Source: Acanthornis magna (taxonomy: Eukaryota; Chordata; Aves; Passeriformes; Acanthizidae). From it: 64,000 nt of DNA. Position numbers and translations under genes: made by a program. How positions within the stretch are numbered: the first letter of the stretch is position 1; each line of letters opens with the position of its first letter. Below, piece after piece: positions 25,466 to 38,100 of this stretch. The DNA lies in assembly GCA_036785705.1 (NCBI GenBank), contig JAWUZG010000018.1:5553501-5617500 (forward strand), read 5' to 3'. The notes beneath the pieces were generated by a model, which was given only the letters and a program-made list of their open reading frames with translations, did no database searches and was not told the origin of the DNA.

Positions 25466-28029
25466 TGTCATTTGACTATGCCTTGTTTTCTGGCTGATCA
25501 GTGCTGCAGATGAAAATCACCATCTGTCCATACTGTGGATCTTGAAAATAATTCAGCTTTACAATTAGTGTGTTTCAAATGGTATGTTGGTGACCTGGTG
25601 ATTTCTTACATCAGATTTGTGGGGTCTAAGTCCAGTCATGAAAATTGTGCCAGAGCGTTTGTGCTCCTTTCCTCAGCATGGAAAGGACATGAATTCAGTT
25701 TCAGGACCCATCACAGCAGCATTGCCCATGTCCTGCCATGGCAGTGAGCCTCTCATTTACACTGCTGCCATTCTGTAGAGCTCTCACCATCACTTCCAGC
25801 ATTCCATGCTAGAATATTTAAATGAGGACATTTCTGTGTATTTTTACAGGCGGGAAATGAGATTTTGTGACAAAATGGCATTTTGAATTCCAGTACCATC
25901 CGTAGCTCAAGTGTCAAAATTTCAGTTTACTTGTTGGACCAACTTATTACTGGTATATTCTTCAGCTCCTTTTCTAACAAATATATGAAAGTGCACTTAT
26001 TTGACTTCTGATTCTCCCATTTTAAGAAAATATAACTTAGTTTCAGGGGCCTACGTTTTCATAGTTTTCTGAAATGTACTTTCTGACTTTACCTTCTTTT
26101 AGAAAGTGTAACCTTTGATCACTTACTAACACATGGAGACTACAAAGGGGCCTTGAAGGTTGCTCTGTGGAGCTCCATTAGCAAGTGTGGATTCCCCTCT
26201 TGGCTGATCTCTGCCCTGTGGTTAGGGTGTTTGCTGTTGCCCTCCTTTGCAGCAGCTCCTGTCCAAGCCCAGAGGCACCAGGATCAAATCCAGGCTTCCA
26301 GCGCTCTCTGTGCTCAGCATGGGAGGGTTACACAGGGAGCCTTAGTCTGGCTCATTTGGCTGCAGAGGTGTGCTGAGTGAAGGAACTGAAAGGAATAATT
26401 TGCCTCAGGCTGGCTGAGCTCAACTTTGTTTTAATTTTTTTTATTTTTATTTTATTTTGAGAAACTATAAAATTAAAAATTTATTTCGTTCTCCTTTCTT
26501 CATAGTAATCATGAAGGGGAACCAGAAAGAGGAGAAATCAGAGAGATATTGATGTATTTCAGAGAATGAACTTGAGGGGCAGAGGGAGTTGAAACGCCCC
26601 ATTTTAGAATTACTACTTTCCTCCTTTATCACAGCTAGCTGAATCCACTGTTGAAAGGCATATATTGCTGCTTTCAAGAGAGAATATATTTCATACATTT
26701 ATGGATCATGTATGTCATCTGTATCAATGTGCACATCTATTAATAGAAATTTTCAAGAGCCTGACAGAAAAGACAGAACATGTTTCTCTCCTTGGGGAAA
26801 GCATCAGACAATAATCAATGTATGGCAGAAGTTACTCATTGCATAATGGGCCCAGCAGTGAGAACTGTCATATAAAAAATGTTGTAGGACAGAAAAAAAG
26901 GGGTTTCTTTCCATCTTCACATACGAATGTGAGGACTTGTGGATGTATTCTTAGAAAATGCAATATTATCTCATTTCTGGCTCTGAATTAGCTGCACACT
27001 GGAAGCCTGGAGCTCCAGATTCACAAAGTGCAAACTATTCTTCAGTTTTACTGCTCATATGCATGACGTGATCAGACTCTGGGTTTGAACAATTTTTAAG
27101 TTTCCTATTTGACATGGATAATAAAATTGTCTTGCTGAATACAAAAATACCAAATTATAATGTGCAGTTCCTACCATTACCATATTTGTATTTCTTGGTC
27201 ATTGTTTTGCTATTCTGTTTCTCCATTCCATTGACTTCCATAATTTACTGTCTTGCATTTCTGCTGGATATGTAATTATTCATAACTTTGAAAGAAATTC
27301 TACCCTAAAAAGGGATCTGTGTTCAGCTGAGGACCCGAGTGAAGAACTCCCAAGGGGCACTGCAGGGCTTTGCTCTGTTTTTCCTGCTACGGGTCCCTTG
27401 TTTCTGTGTGTCTCAGTCTTATCTGAGCCCCATTTCCCCTGGGATTTGGAGACAGGCACAGACTTTCACCTCCTACCACAGATTTTCTGTCTTCTTCTTG
27501 CATCATGAAGGAAGTGCTTTCCTTTTGTGGAATCAGAGCCCTTTCATTAATTCTGTAGTGGCTGCTTATCTTTTGTGGTTTGGGGAGAGGAAGGAGGTGA
27601 GCTAATGCAGGAGCCAGCAGACAAGACCTGGAATGTCTTGTCCTGATGGGATGATGTCAGCTGATACATTTGGAGATGGTTAAATGCAAGAAATTCCAAT
27701 TTTCTGCTGTAGAAGGGTAATGGGAGTCCAAAAAGAAAACAGCCTGAGGCCCCACAGAGGCAGGAGGGCGAGACTTGCTCAGCTTGCTGGGCACCAGTGA
27801 GAGTGAAACCCATGTTCATGTGCTTTACGAGGTATGGTACATTTGTTTTGGGAACAAAAGAAATCTCACATGGAAAACATACTTTCAGATGAAGTCTTGA
27901 ACAACTTCATAAAGTCCACTGTAAGTTTCTTTAGTTAGTTGTCAGCATTTTTTTTTCTTTTTGGCTGGCATATTATGAGTTCCATGTAGATAAGCGGTAC
28001 TTAAAAATAAATGCCTTTAGCACTAATTA

Positions 28030-28133
28030 TTTTTTCTTCTTTTTTTGTTTTTCTTCTGTTTCTTCTTTCTTTTTTCTCTTTTTTATTTCTCCTTTCTTCA
28101 TTTTTTTGTTCTTCATTTCATTTTTTTTTCCCT
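28030..28133. repeat. Long T/C-rich (near-homopyrimidine) tract
   Basis: About 104 bases composed almost entirely of T and C, with CTT/TTTCT-like units and only occasional A or G interruptions. It ends at CCCTATGAG. Confidence 0.9.
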
Positions 28134-28287
28134 ATGAGTCTGTGAACTTCCTTAAAAGCAGACATTCCTCTCCAAAGTCTGTGGCATTGCTTAAACACTG
28201 GTCTGGGCTTTAAAAAATAAATGCTTTATCCATCCACCCGATGCTTATGGATTACACTCCAGCATTGCTGTCACTCATTGCATGGCT

Positions 28288-28340
28288 GTAGGATTTTTGG
28301 CATGGCTTTAGGATTTGCTGATGGAGTAGGATTTTTGGCA
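28288..28340. repeat. Degenerate repeat of GTAGGATTTTTGGCA
   Basis: The 15-base string occurs exactly at 28288-28302 and 28326-28340, with a shorter related TTAGGATTT between them; a small degenerate direct repeat. Confidence 0.75.
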
Positions 28341-29260
28341 GCTTGTTTCTTGTACAAACATTCCTTAATGCCTTTCCACCTCTTGTTTTATCACCCAGGT
28401 ATTGTGACAGTAGCATTTGGATCTCTGATGACTTTTTTTGAAAACTGATTTTGTAAAAGCCAATTCCTTGAAAACTGAAGCAGAAGGAAGGAAAAAGAGG
28501 AATACATGTGGGTTGGGGCTGAAGTGATCCCTCGACATTAACTGAGGTTGATCATAAATATGCATGAGATAAGGAGGAGTTTTTAGTAGATGTGTGTTTG
28601 CCTCTCTTGCCCCAAGCTGTCTGGAAAGAGAGTTTGTGACAGGCTGGCGAGCTCCAAATTTTAAACAAAAGATGATTGTTGCCAGTTTTTAGAGAGGTGT
28701 AATTTTTTTAATGCTAAAACACTAATGGAAATTTTTGTATATGTTTTACTTGCTTCATGCTGGCTCTTCATCTGTAGGGCTTCATTTACTATTTAGGGTT
28801 CACCCCTTTTTGATACACCACCATTCCTTCCACTAATGCCATGTATCCTTGAGCTGATCATCTTCACTTTCTGGAGCAGGATTTAGCATATTTATCAAGT
28901 AGAATCCATCACACCTTGTACATTATGGTTCTCAGGGCAGCAGAGAAGGGGCAGTGCAACCAAGAGAAAACTCTCCAAGTGAGAGGTCTTGCCTTCTTGC
29001 AGGGTCTTCTTTAATCTTTTCATTTCTTGGGGGAGAGGATTTCAATACAATTTTCAAATATGTCAGCTAGTTCCTGGTACCATATTGAAAAAGTTAAAAC
29101 TTTTTCCTAGTGCTGAATATGCTATCACTGCCTGCTTTCAGATTTTGTGTGTTTCTGTGTGAAATTCTTTTCCTGGATAATGATAAAATAGTACAGAAAT
29201 GAGCTTTTTTATTAATTGCTGAATACAGGGTATTTGTAACTGTGTTATAGGATTGAATGG

Positions 29261-29290
29261 AAGTGAGTCAAAGTGAAGTGAGTCAAAGTG
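29261..29290. repeat. Perfect 15-bp tandem duplication with two AP-1 consensus sites
   Basis: AAGTGAGTCAAAGTG occurs twice in direct succession without a mismatch. Each copy contains TGAGTCA (29264-29270 and 29279-29285), the AP-1/TRE consensus. Regulatory activity is an inference only. Confidence 0.9.
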
Positions 29291-32200
29291 ATTTTGTGTT
29301 TTTCTTCATAAAGCTTTTTGTCTCCTTGTGACTCTACATTCATTGTAGTGTCCCTGATATTTATAGCTTTATAAAATACAGCCATGCTTTCCTCAGCAGT
29401 AGTCTGTTATGAGCTTTTTAATAAAACATTCAAATTACAACATGCAAAACTAAAGATAGTGACACTGTTTCAAGAGAAATGGGTATAAACATGCAGTTCA
29501 CATTCTGCTTTTTATTTTAAATGAGATCATATGTCTGGTTTCTACAGTGTTGCTTGTGAGCCCAAATACCAGTGAGAAAGATTGGGAGAGTCTCTGTGTT
29601 TCAAGAAGTTTTTATGTATAGATTAAAGATTAACCTCAATATTACCCATAAATCCAGTCAGATTTGTTTGGGGAAGTGAAGTGGGATCACCCCCCCATGA
29701 AATTAGGGCTCAAAATGCTAACATAGATCTTCTGCTTTCCTGGAAGATGTACTTTAGGTATATATACATCTCTCCCTAGAGGGGTAGTGAGATAAAAGTC
29801 TCTGGCCTGTATTGTATAGAAAGTCAGATTAGGTAATTTCTTGTAGTAGGTCTCTGTTCTAACCTCCAATATCTGCAAATGACAAACTAAACAGAGAACA
29901 GAAAATGTGAGCACAGAGAAATTTGACTTAGCAGTGTTCAAGGAACTGATCAGTAGGACCTTCTAAAATATTGAAGCTCAATTTAAATTCATATTTCTAT
30001 GATAGATTTGTATACTTACATGTTTTCATACGTGCATTTATAATAGGCATGCAAGCATGGAAGTGAATTTACTTTGTGTGGGACGTTTGTGCTGTATGGG
30101 CAAGAAAATAATTAATAAACATGCTTCCTGTCCTCCTTACTGGATTTGCATTTCTTTTACTTTAAAAGTTCATCGGTGTATATTAGTCAGCTGAAAAACA
30201 CTTTCAGGTCATTTGTGCTATGGCAAGGTCAAGAAATGCTGTAATTGCTATGACTGACCAAAAAATAATCTGACCATTTTTTTAATGAGCTCATCCTTGT
30301 TGTTTCTTCTGGTTTAGGCAACCTTGAAATAATGTGTGTGATATAGTACCGCTCCTACAATTTTTTTTCTAATCAACTGGAAGTGAAAACTATATTCTTT
30401 TAAAAGTGGTTATAGGCTAGTACCCATAAACATAGATTTGGAATAATTGCATCATCATGCTTTTTCAGTCCCAGTTGGTTTTAGTTCTGGTTTGGAGCAA
30501 AATCTACTGTGTGATGTAATTGCCTTCCTCTGATTATTTTTACCTTGGTGTATTCTGTTGCTGGCTTGTGTATATAGTTTTTATGTGCTGCCATTTGAAA
30601 AACTTTAAAACCCCTGAGAGCCGGTCTTGGAAACCCTTCTGGATTTATCATTGTTTTTTTACTTGTGCATGGCAATTACAGCAGCCCATTAGGGGCCTAT
30701 AATTCCTATTGAGCATAGAATGGACTTCTCATCATTTAATATGGAATGTGATTTTGCTCCTCAGTCAAGCTAAAATCAGCTTACTGTTGTGATTACCACC
30801 CCTGGGCTCCACCCTGCCTTTCACCACCTGCCACTTACAAGCAATTCCTTTGGCAATGAGAATACAGCCAAAACTGTCAAATAAATTGGCCCCTTTTTGA
30901 GAGCCTTCTTCTGATTATTATTCTTTCTTTGTGGTGATGTCAGATTTCCAAGGGTAATCTCTCACTGGAGGAGTATGTTTTTCTTTGGGACTTGCATCAC
31001 CCTTTCCTTTGAGTCTCCATTTAAGAAATAATGATTGCTTACTGAAAATATGTAGATTTTCTGTTATTCAGTTCCATTACTTTTTTTGCTAGCACATCAT
31101 CACATTTCTAGGAAGGAGAAAATAAGATTCTTCAATCCAGACAATCAGCCAAGGATTGACAACAGGAAAATTTGTTTTTTCCCCAGAACATACAAGTTTA
31201 TTTGTTGCCATCTTGGAAAAAAGAGTTTTCAGTACTTTATTTCAATACACTCCATGGCAACATTTCTGCTCTTTCCTTAAGCAGCAAAAGTACTAACAGA
31301 GGAAAGTATGCTTTTAAGATAGGTGGAAAGAGTGTTTCTTGCTAGCTGGGAACAGTGTTTCCCTTCTTTCTTTTTGGATGTTTGACATCAATGCATCTTC
31401 CTTCCTTCACACTTTGATATTTATGATGCTATTAACTCCAACAAAAGAAAATGCATCCCTAATTTAGTCCTCATAGAAACAATGGCTAAGTGTTCATGTC
31501 TAGCATTTTTTAACAGCCGCTAAGGATTTCATTCTGTTGTTGCACTGAAATAGTGAATGAGCATTTATGGCTGCTTGCTGGTAGTCAGGGTCACACACCT
31601 GTGAGCTTACAAAGGCAGCAGGAGCAAGGCTTGTGCTCTGTATTCCTTTTTGCGATGCACTGCTCCACCTCGGAGCAGACACCAGCCAGGTGTACCTGCA
31701 GAGATGGGAATGTGCTGCTAAGGCAGTGGTTTTGGCATGTTTTAAGTATTGCCTCACTGGAATCAGGTTCATCTTACCATCCCCTTACCTGTCCCAACCA
31801 AAGCTTTGTTTTGTAAATCCTCTGCTGGGGCACTGGAATTGCTTCCAGTGCCTCAGGTGGGCTTGCCTTTGTGGGTCAATGGGAAAGGTCACCAGGGACT
31901 GCAGTGCAGATTTCCTCCAAAGACACAGAAGGCCACAGGTTTATGGTACAGTCAGGAGAGATTTGGGCTGGTGCCAGCTCCCAGAAGTCTCTCCAGCAGT
32001 GGTTTCCTATCTCCTCTCTTCTTGCTGCCCTGTCTCCTTGCCTTGTAACTCCCTCTTGCTCTTGTTTTCATTTCTTGTTTTGCAATCCATCTGTTTGTAT
32101 TAGATTATAAACTCCTGAGGACAAGGATCTGATAATTTTTAATAACTGAAGACAGCTCTGCATGCTTTGCATATCAAAGGTATCTGATGCTTTCATCCTT

Positions 32201-33174
32201 TTTTCCCTTCCTAGAAGTGAAGGTTCTCAGCAAAGCAATGAGGTGACTGTGGCATATGATATTCTTTGGTGAAGAGGGGAAGGGAGAGCTCCCTTTCAGC
32301 CTATTTATGATCCCTTGCTTTAAAGAAATCTGGAAACATTGCATTGCAAGGAAATTTCAGTGCAGTAATATATGCAATTACTGACAGTAATTTATATGTC
32401 TGTAGAACTACATGAAAAATATACATTTCTTGTAATGTATACTGATTAGGTTTCACAGTGATTGCCTAGATTCTATGGTAATGATAGCTTTTGAAAGACA
32501 TGTATTATAACAAGTAACTATTAAAATATTCATATATTCTGTAATTAAAATGAACAATATTAATGCATTTTATATTCAAAGCACACTTAAAAGCAAGAGA
32601 TCACTATACACCGAATGGGATATGCATCTTATCTCTAAACTGTATAATTTGAGAAAAAAATAAGAGCTGATTATTTGGTTTGGGTTTTTTTTTAGTCATA
32701 GGGCCTCTTTATTTCTCCTTGAGTCTTGTGATCACTTACCACTTTGCAAATCTGAACCTATGCCTTTGTGCTTCAGAAAGCTGCATGTTGTATATATGTT
32801 GTTGTCTCTTAATGTGAACAACTCTGGAAGTAATAGGGCTGTTGTTAAATACTTTGGGTTTCTGACAAACTTCTAGAGAAATTAGACAGCCATATAAATG
32901 TGATGGCAAAAAAAAATTACCATTGTAGTCATGGGATGTTTTTCATGAGCTACATCGTGAAGTGACGCAGACCGTTTTCCTGGCATTTTAAATACCCTCT
33001 TTCTGCCAATATATTGTGAAAATCTTTGAGAAACATAGTTCCTGAAAATGTGGACAGTTTATATAATGGCAGTGCTACTGCTCAATTGAATAGAAGAGCA
33101 CAGTCACCAAGAAAAACTCGGGCAGGATGGAATTATATGTACAAATTAATAGTGTCTTTGAGAAAATTAGGGGG

Positions 33175-33580
33175 TAAGGGTCTGGAGCACAAGTCTTAAT
33201 GAGGAGTATCTAAGAGAGCTGGGGTTGTTTAGAAATGTTGGAGAAAATGGGATTCAGGGTGGACGTTGTCTACAACTACCTGAAAGGAGGTTGTAGGGAG
33301 ATGGGTGTCGGTGTTTCCCCCCAAGTAACAAGCAACAGGATGAGAGGAAACAGCCTCAAGTTGCACCAGGGGATATTTAGATTGGATATTATTAAAAAAT
33401 TCTTCCTTGAAAGGATGGTCAAACATTGGAACAGGCTTCCCAGGAAAGTGGCGAAGTCGCTGTCCTTGATAAACATGTGGATGTGGTGCTTTGGGACATG
33501 GTTTAGTGGTGCACTTGGCAGTGCTGTGGTTGGACTTGATGATCTTTTTTTGTCTTCTACGACCTAAATGATTCTCTGAA
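33175..33580 (+). mobile_element. CR1 LINE 3' end, sense
   Basis: Sense-oriented CR1 3' region. It opens with GGTCTGGAGCACAAGTCTTA, contains CTACAACTACCTGAAAGGAG, GTTGTAGGGAGATGGGTGT and the terminal GACCTAAATGATTCTCTGAA, matching the CR1 3' UTR and its 8-base tail. About 400 bases survive with scattered substitutions and 5' truncation. The 110- and 121-codon open frames on the two strands here belong to the repeat and are not genes. It lies 1.5 kb upstream of the AFAP1 ATG exon. Confidence 0.92.
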
Positions 33581-35051
33581 AAATGTTTTCCCAAGTGTAC
33601 TTCTTCAGGGATTTCTTTGTTAAGATGTTTTCATGCCCTGATATTACTGACTGACACATCTTCTGTCCTTGCTAGTAGTTTGTTGGGTTTGCCAGAGCAG
33701 TCAGAGTGTACTTATAGGTACAGTCTCCAAATGCATGGGGAAATCTGCATTTCTTGGAGAAAAGAATAGGCCAGCAGCCCCTTGCAGGAGTGTTTCTGAC
33801 ATCTGCAGCCTTCTCTGCATGTGCTGTTGTCAAAGGTAGGATAAAGCAAATGCATCTCGAGCAAGGGCTGTTTAAACATCCAGACGCGTTCTTAGAAGTG
33901 GAAGAAAGGATTCCAGGTTCACTTGGGTAAACAATTGTATCAGAAAGGTTTTAGGAGTAGGCAAGAGCTGGAAGGGGAGTAAGCAGCAAAGAATGTACCT
34001 TTTAGAGGTCTGAAGAGGCTTAGCAGCAGTTGCCCAGTTAGGCCTTGAAAAAACTATAAAAACAAATGTGATTAAGGAGAGAAAAATTTAAGTGGAAGCA
34101 TTTTAGAATGAGGATACGAAACTATAAATAGTGCATACTCTTAAGCAAAGGGACCAGAGAATCTCAGAATTATGAGACAGCTGAAGCTTGAAAATGAGGT
34201 TCAATACCATGGGTTTCTCATAAATATGCTGGAGAGATATCATATGATCAGACTGTAACAAAGGTGTTTGTATGTATGGTCTGAGCTACTGTAGTTATTA
34301 GGAAAATGCATGACTTTAGGGATAATTTGAAAGGAAAAAAGTAGATATGTGCTTATAAAGTTCGTGGATAAAAAAAAATTGAGAAGCCCTGGGAATAGAG
34401 AAAAGGAATGTTTTTTCTAGAGTGAGTTGGAAAGCTTTGAGATCTGGAATAATAGAATAGGATGAAATGTGAAATGCATCACCAGGGAATGATAAGAAAA
34501 TATGTGAGAGGTTGGGAGGTTGTGTTTGGAGATCATAAAAAAGAAAAATCACTGTAAAGAAAAAAAGAATATCTGCTCTTTCTTACCACAGCAAAGAGAA
34601 GAAAAAAGATCAAGGAAAGAGAAAGATCCGTTAAAATATCAGTGGCGTCTAGAAGCTTTACCAAGCCTTAAATTTGTTCTGCAGTTAGAAATTTTGCAGT
34701 TTGTGTTAGTATGAGGGGAATCAGAGTGGCGCTGGTAGAAAAGCCAGGGGCCACCATTCCTGCACATAACCTGACTAGTGCTGGCTTCATCATGTGGCTT
34801 GTGAAAAGATACATCTTTCCGTTTGGACATAAATGTTATGAATGCCAGCAGTGCTCACTAATGGGTTATTCTGTCGGTTCTACTAATATTTAATAGTGTT
34901 AAAGTCTCTTTCCATCAGGGAGGACCATACATTTTTAAGAAATACTGGAAAATAACTATGAATATGGATAAATGAGAGTAACTCTTACCTTTTTTTTTTT
35001 TTTCCAATGGGACTTTTCAGAAATGGTATTCCATTTTTTTGTCTTTCAGCC

Positions 35052-35178
35052 ATGGAAGAGTTAATAGTTGAGCTGCGCCTGTTTCTTGAACTTCTGGACC
35101 ATGAATATCTAACTTCCACTGTCAGGGAGAAGAAGGCAGTAATAACTAACATTCTCCTGAGGATACAGTCATCAAAAG
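35052..35178 (+). CDS. AFAP1: AFAP1 first coding exon (residues 1-43, start codon)
   Basis: This exon opens the reading frame of actin filament-associated protein 1 (AFAP-110), a cytoplasmic adaptor that cross-links F-actin and recruits and activates Src. The exon begins at 35050, after a long T-rich tract ending TCTTTCAG, so only two 5' UTR bases (CC) precede the ATG at 35052. It encodes 42 codons plus one base, and the donor AAAAG|GTCAGT follows at 35179. The product starts [20 protein letters not shown], a leucine- and glutamate-rich, probably helical segment that I recognise as the AFAP1 N-terminus; residue 43 (Gly) is split with the next exon. Reading on past the donor reaches a stop at 35268, as expected for intron. 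The identification rests on the match to the remembered AFAP1 family sequence and on the frame agreeing with four downstream exons. The paralogues AFAP1L1 and AFAP1L2 are less likely because the SH3 ligand, YYEE and acidic motifs fall at AFAP-110 residue numbers. Confidence 0.95.
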
Positions 35179-38100
35179 GTCAGTGCCGGGGTGTGTTTTC
35201 TCGCTTGAAGAATGCACAGAATAAGTCTGTGCTCAGTGAAATAACTTTAAGAGCTGAAGACAAGCCCTAAATTGAAGCAAGACAGAAAGACAGGGTGAAG
35301 CCAAAGTGTAACTTTCCTGAATGCTTTCCTTTGTGTCCAGCAGTAAAATACAGCAAAAGGCACACTTAGAAGTGTCTTGGGTGCACATGAATGAATCCAG
35401 CCACGGAATTATGTCCTAGGTAGAGTGTTTTCACTTCTGCTGCTAGAGTGGTTACTTCATTTCATTTGTGCCATTTGTGCCTTTTGTGACTTTTGATGTC
35501 AGGGAGTGCTGGCCACAGGACCATTTCATCTGTGTCAAATGACCCAAATCCATCACAAGGCTTGGTACTGGGGTGGAGTCTGGTGCATAGCTGATACAGG
35601 AGTGCCAAGACAGAGATAGGAAATGGCTGTCAGAATGTTTGGCTTGCATTTTGCAATTAGACTCACTCACTTTCTCATTTTCTTCCTATCTAAAACCATT
35701 TTTATTGCACAATTGCTTTTGTAGCCATCGAGATTATGGAACTGAGTGCAAGATAAGTGGTTCACTGAGTGCAGGAATCTTGCCACAGATCTTGTGTGAA
35801 GAACATTCCTCGTTATTTTTTCCTAATAGTGCCCTTATATTTTTTACTGCACCTTTCTGTATGAAGTGACATCTGGGCTATCAGACCTCTGTCTCCATTA
35901 CATTTGACAGAAATACTGCCAGTGTAAACCCCCAGTTTAGATTTTTGAAAAATACCAGAGTTTGTTGAAGAAAAATGCCACATTGTGAGCAGCTGTATTT
36001 CTCATTATTTGCTTCTTCTCTGGTGCTAGAAAAATACAGTCTTGTTTGATGCATTGTTTCCCCCATTTAGTAAAGAAACAATTTTTGCCATGGGATTCAA
36101 TTCCTGAGCTGATCTCAAGACCTGAGATCAGCTTTAAAATAATGATTGTCCTCTTTTCCACTTCGACATTCTTAAAGACCGACCACTATTTCTACTTCAC
36201 TGCTGAGAGAAGGAGGCAGATACCAATTTCTCATATCGTGGAAGGAGCCTCCATGCTCCAGAAGCTCATCAAAATACACCAAACTCCCCAGACCCAAAAT
36301 CTGTAGGTGTGAACCTGCAATTTGATATGTTTAGAAACAGCTGTATTTTAGTGGGGTTCAAAATAACCTCAGCAATGCTGAGCTGACACTTTATGTTCTT
36401 CTGGTAATCTTTACAACTAGATTTATTAAGATAAACATTTGACTTTTTCAGGAAGTCAGGTGTCATTCTGTTGCCAACTCTGAAAACACAGGGAAGGGCT
36501 GTCATATTCTTTTTTTTGGGGTTGCGGATGGTGTTTCACAACAAGAAACCCTCCACCTCACAGTTCTGAGTATGTTTCTAAAAGTCAATTATTTATGTTG
36601 TTAAATTGTGGAGTGATTCTTGCATTGGTTTGGCCTGAGCTGACTTGTGTCCTCCATCAGTTCCTAGACATGATGTGGGAGTTAACTGAGGCAAAGATTT
36701 GCTCCCTATAGATGGTTTAAAATCATCCCCTTCCACCTTGAGGGTGAGAGGTTTCAACTGTGTGAATACCAATTTCTCTGTGCCAAGGCACCTTCCTAGA
36801 TGTGTTCAGTTTATGTCTCTACATAACAGATAAAAATACCCCAGGACCATAGCTTTCCACTATTCAGCACCTCCCACTTAGGTTTTAAAGCCTATTGCAG
36901 GCTCTGTAACAATATCTATAACATCCAATTACAGGATCCGTCCATCACCCAAATCCCTGTGAGATCCGTGTATTAAGTGGAAGGGCTTCACTCAGTGCAG
37001 TTGTTCCTGGAACATTTTACTCACCTCTGGTGCCTTCATTCAAGGAGATAAAATGTAGACATTTCAAAGAAAAGTTGTAAAAGTGATTAAAGGATCCAGA
37101 AATATGCCTTCAAATTATCCAAAATGAGGTGTCATAATTAATCTTCATGTCGAAAAGGAATGACTGAGAACAAGCTCTTGGACTTACACAACAGTAAGTG
37201 CAATGGCAGAATGTTTGTTTCAAAGTGGAAATAAAGCACATGTTTTGAGCATCGAAGCTATGAACTAATGGAAGAATTTAGCAAGCTCTGCATGCCATTG
37301 CTGGCAGAGTATCAAGATGGAATATTTTGCTAAAAGATATGCTCTAGTTCAAACTGGAATTAAGGAAACCCCATAGTTCAGTTAAGCAAGAGATCATAGG
37401 ACTATGCTTTATATGTCTATAAACTCTAGCTAGTGGAATTGAATAGAATAGAATTTAAGTCAGCATGACCTCTAAAAAAGCATCCAGTTTCTCTCCCCGA
37501 GCTACTCATGTATTGCTGCTTCCTTTCTGCTAGCACAAACATTATTTAGGTTTTTTTGCTGGTTTAGTCCTAACCAGTGTTGCTTCCCTGGTCTGGTTCA
37601 CCCTAAGGCCACACACATGCTTATTCTGGCTCAAAGGAGGGCATGGTGCAGGGACAGGAACAAGGCAGGGAAGGAGAGGAACAGCCTCCTCGGGAGCTCT
37701 GCCATCACATCCTGGCTTTGAGCGTGTGTGAAACTACCCAGGGAGCCATGTACTTTACTGGAGCCGACCCTGCTGCTTTTTTTATCAGTTGTAACATTCA
37801 GTACTCCCATCCCTTTGAAAATATTCATCTCTTCATTAAAATTAAAAGCAATAAAAGGTGCATAAACCCGCAGTACTCTGTAACTAAGATGAGCTATCAT
37901 TTGGAGTCTGTTTTTCAAAATGTTGTTTTACTCCACCCACACAACTCCACGAGAGCTCTTGGATTGCTGGCACAGTTTAAGAGGCTTGAGGACTATGCTG
38001 AGTTCAGGCTCTTTAGTTACATTTGCAAGAATCAACAGCGTGAATCCAACAGGATTTTTTGATTACTGGAGAAAACCGTGTAAGATCAATGGGGAATGGT

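Larger units (their letters stand above)
1..35049 (+). other. 5' flank or first intron of AFAP1, no confirmed gene
   Basis: No exon of a recognised gene is present. The ATG exon starts at a splice acceptor, so transcription begins further upstream; in other vertebrates AFAP1 has a non-coding first exon and a very long first intron, so most or all of this stretch is probably that intron. Contents I can support: a (TA/CA)n microsatellite, old CR1 fragments near 6.9-7.3 kb and 14.2 kb, a CR1 3' end near 33.2-33.6 kb, a probable ancient MIR-type SINE near 19.2-19.5 kb, CpG-rich patches near 20.0-20.4 and 23.5 kb, homopolymer and simple-repeat runs, and a tandem AP-1-type pair near 29.3 kb. Open frames here reach 195 codons but lack family resemblance and overlap on both strands, as expected by chance. 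An exon-like segment at 1055-1221 is reported as a finding. Confidence 0.75.

Noticed and set aside
31633..32103. 156-codon + strand frame with many Cys and Leu
   Set aside because: Three + strand phases are open at once here, so openness is compositional; no family recognised.
33229..33594. 110- and 121-codon frames on both strands
   Set aside because: They lie within a CR1 3' end and are repeat-derived.
35007..35051. In-frame ATG 45 bases upstream of the AFAP1 start, extending the frame by 15 codons
   Set aside because: It lies before the splice acceptor, within the pyrimidine-rich intron end; the AFAP-110 residue numbers (P71, Y93/Y94, Y125) fit the ATG at 35052.
35179..35270. Read-through frame after AFAP1 coding exon 1
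   Set aside because: It follows a good GTCAGT donor and the true continuation is found in the exon at 40308; this is intron.
37643..38062. 139-codon + strand frame
   Set aside because: Unrelated N- and C-terminal composition, no recognised motif and no splice signals in phase.
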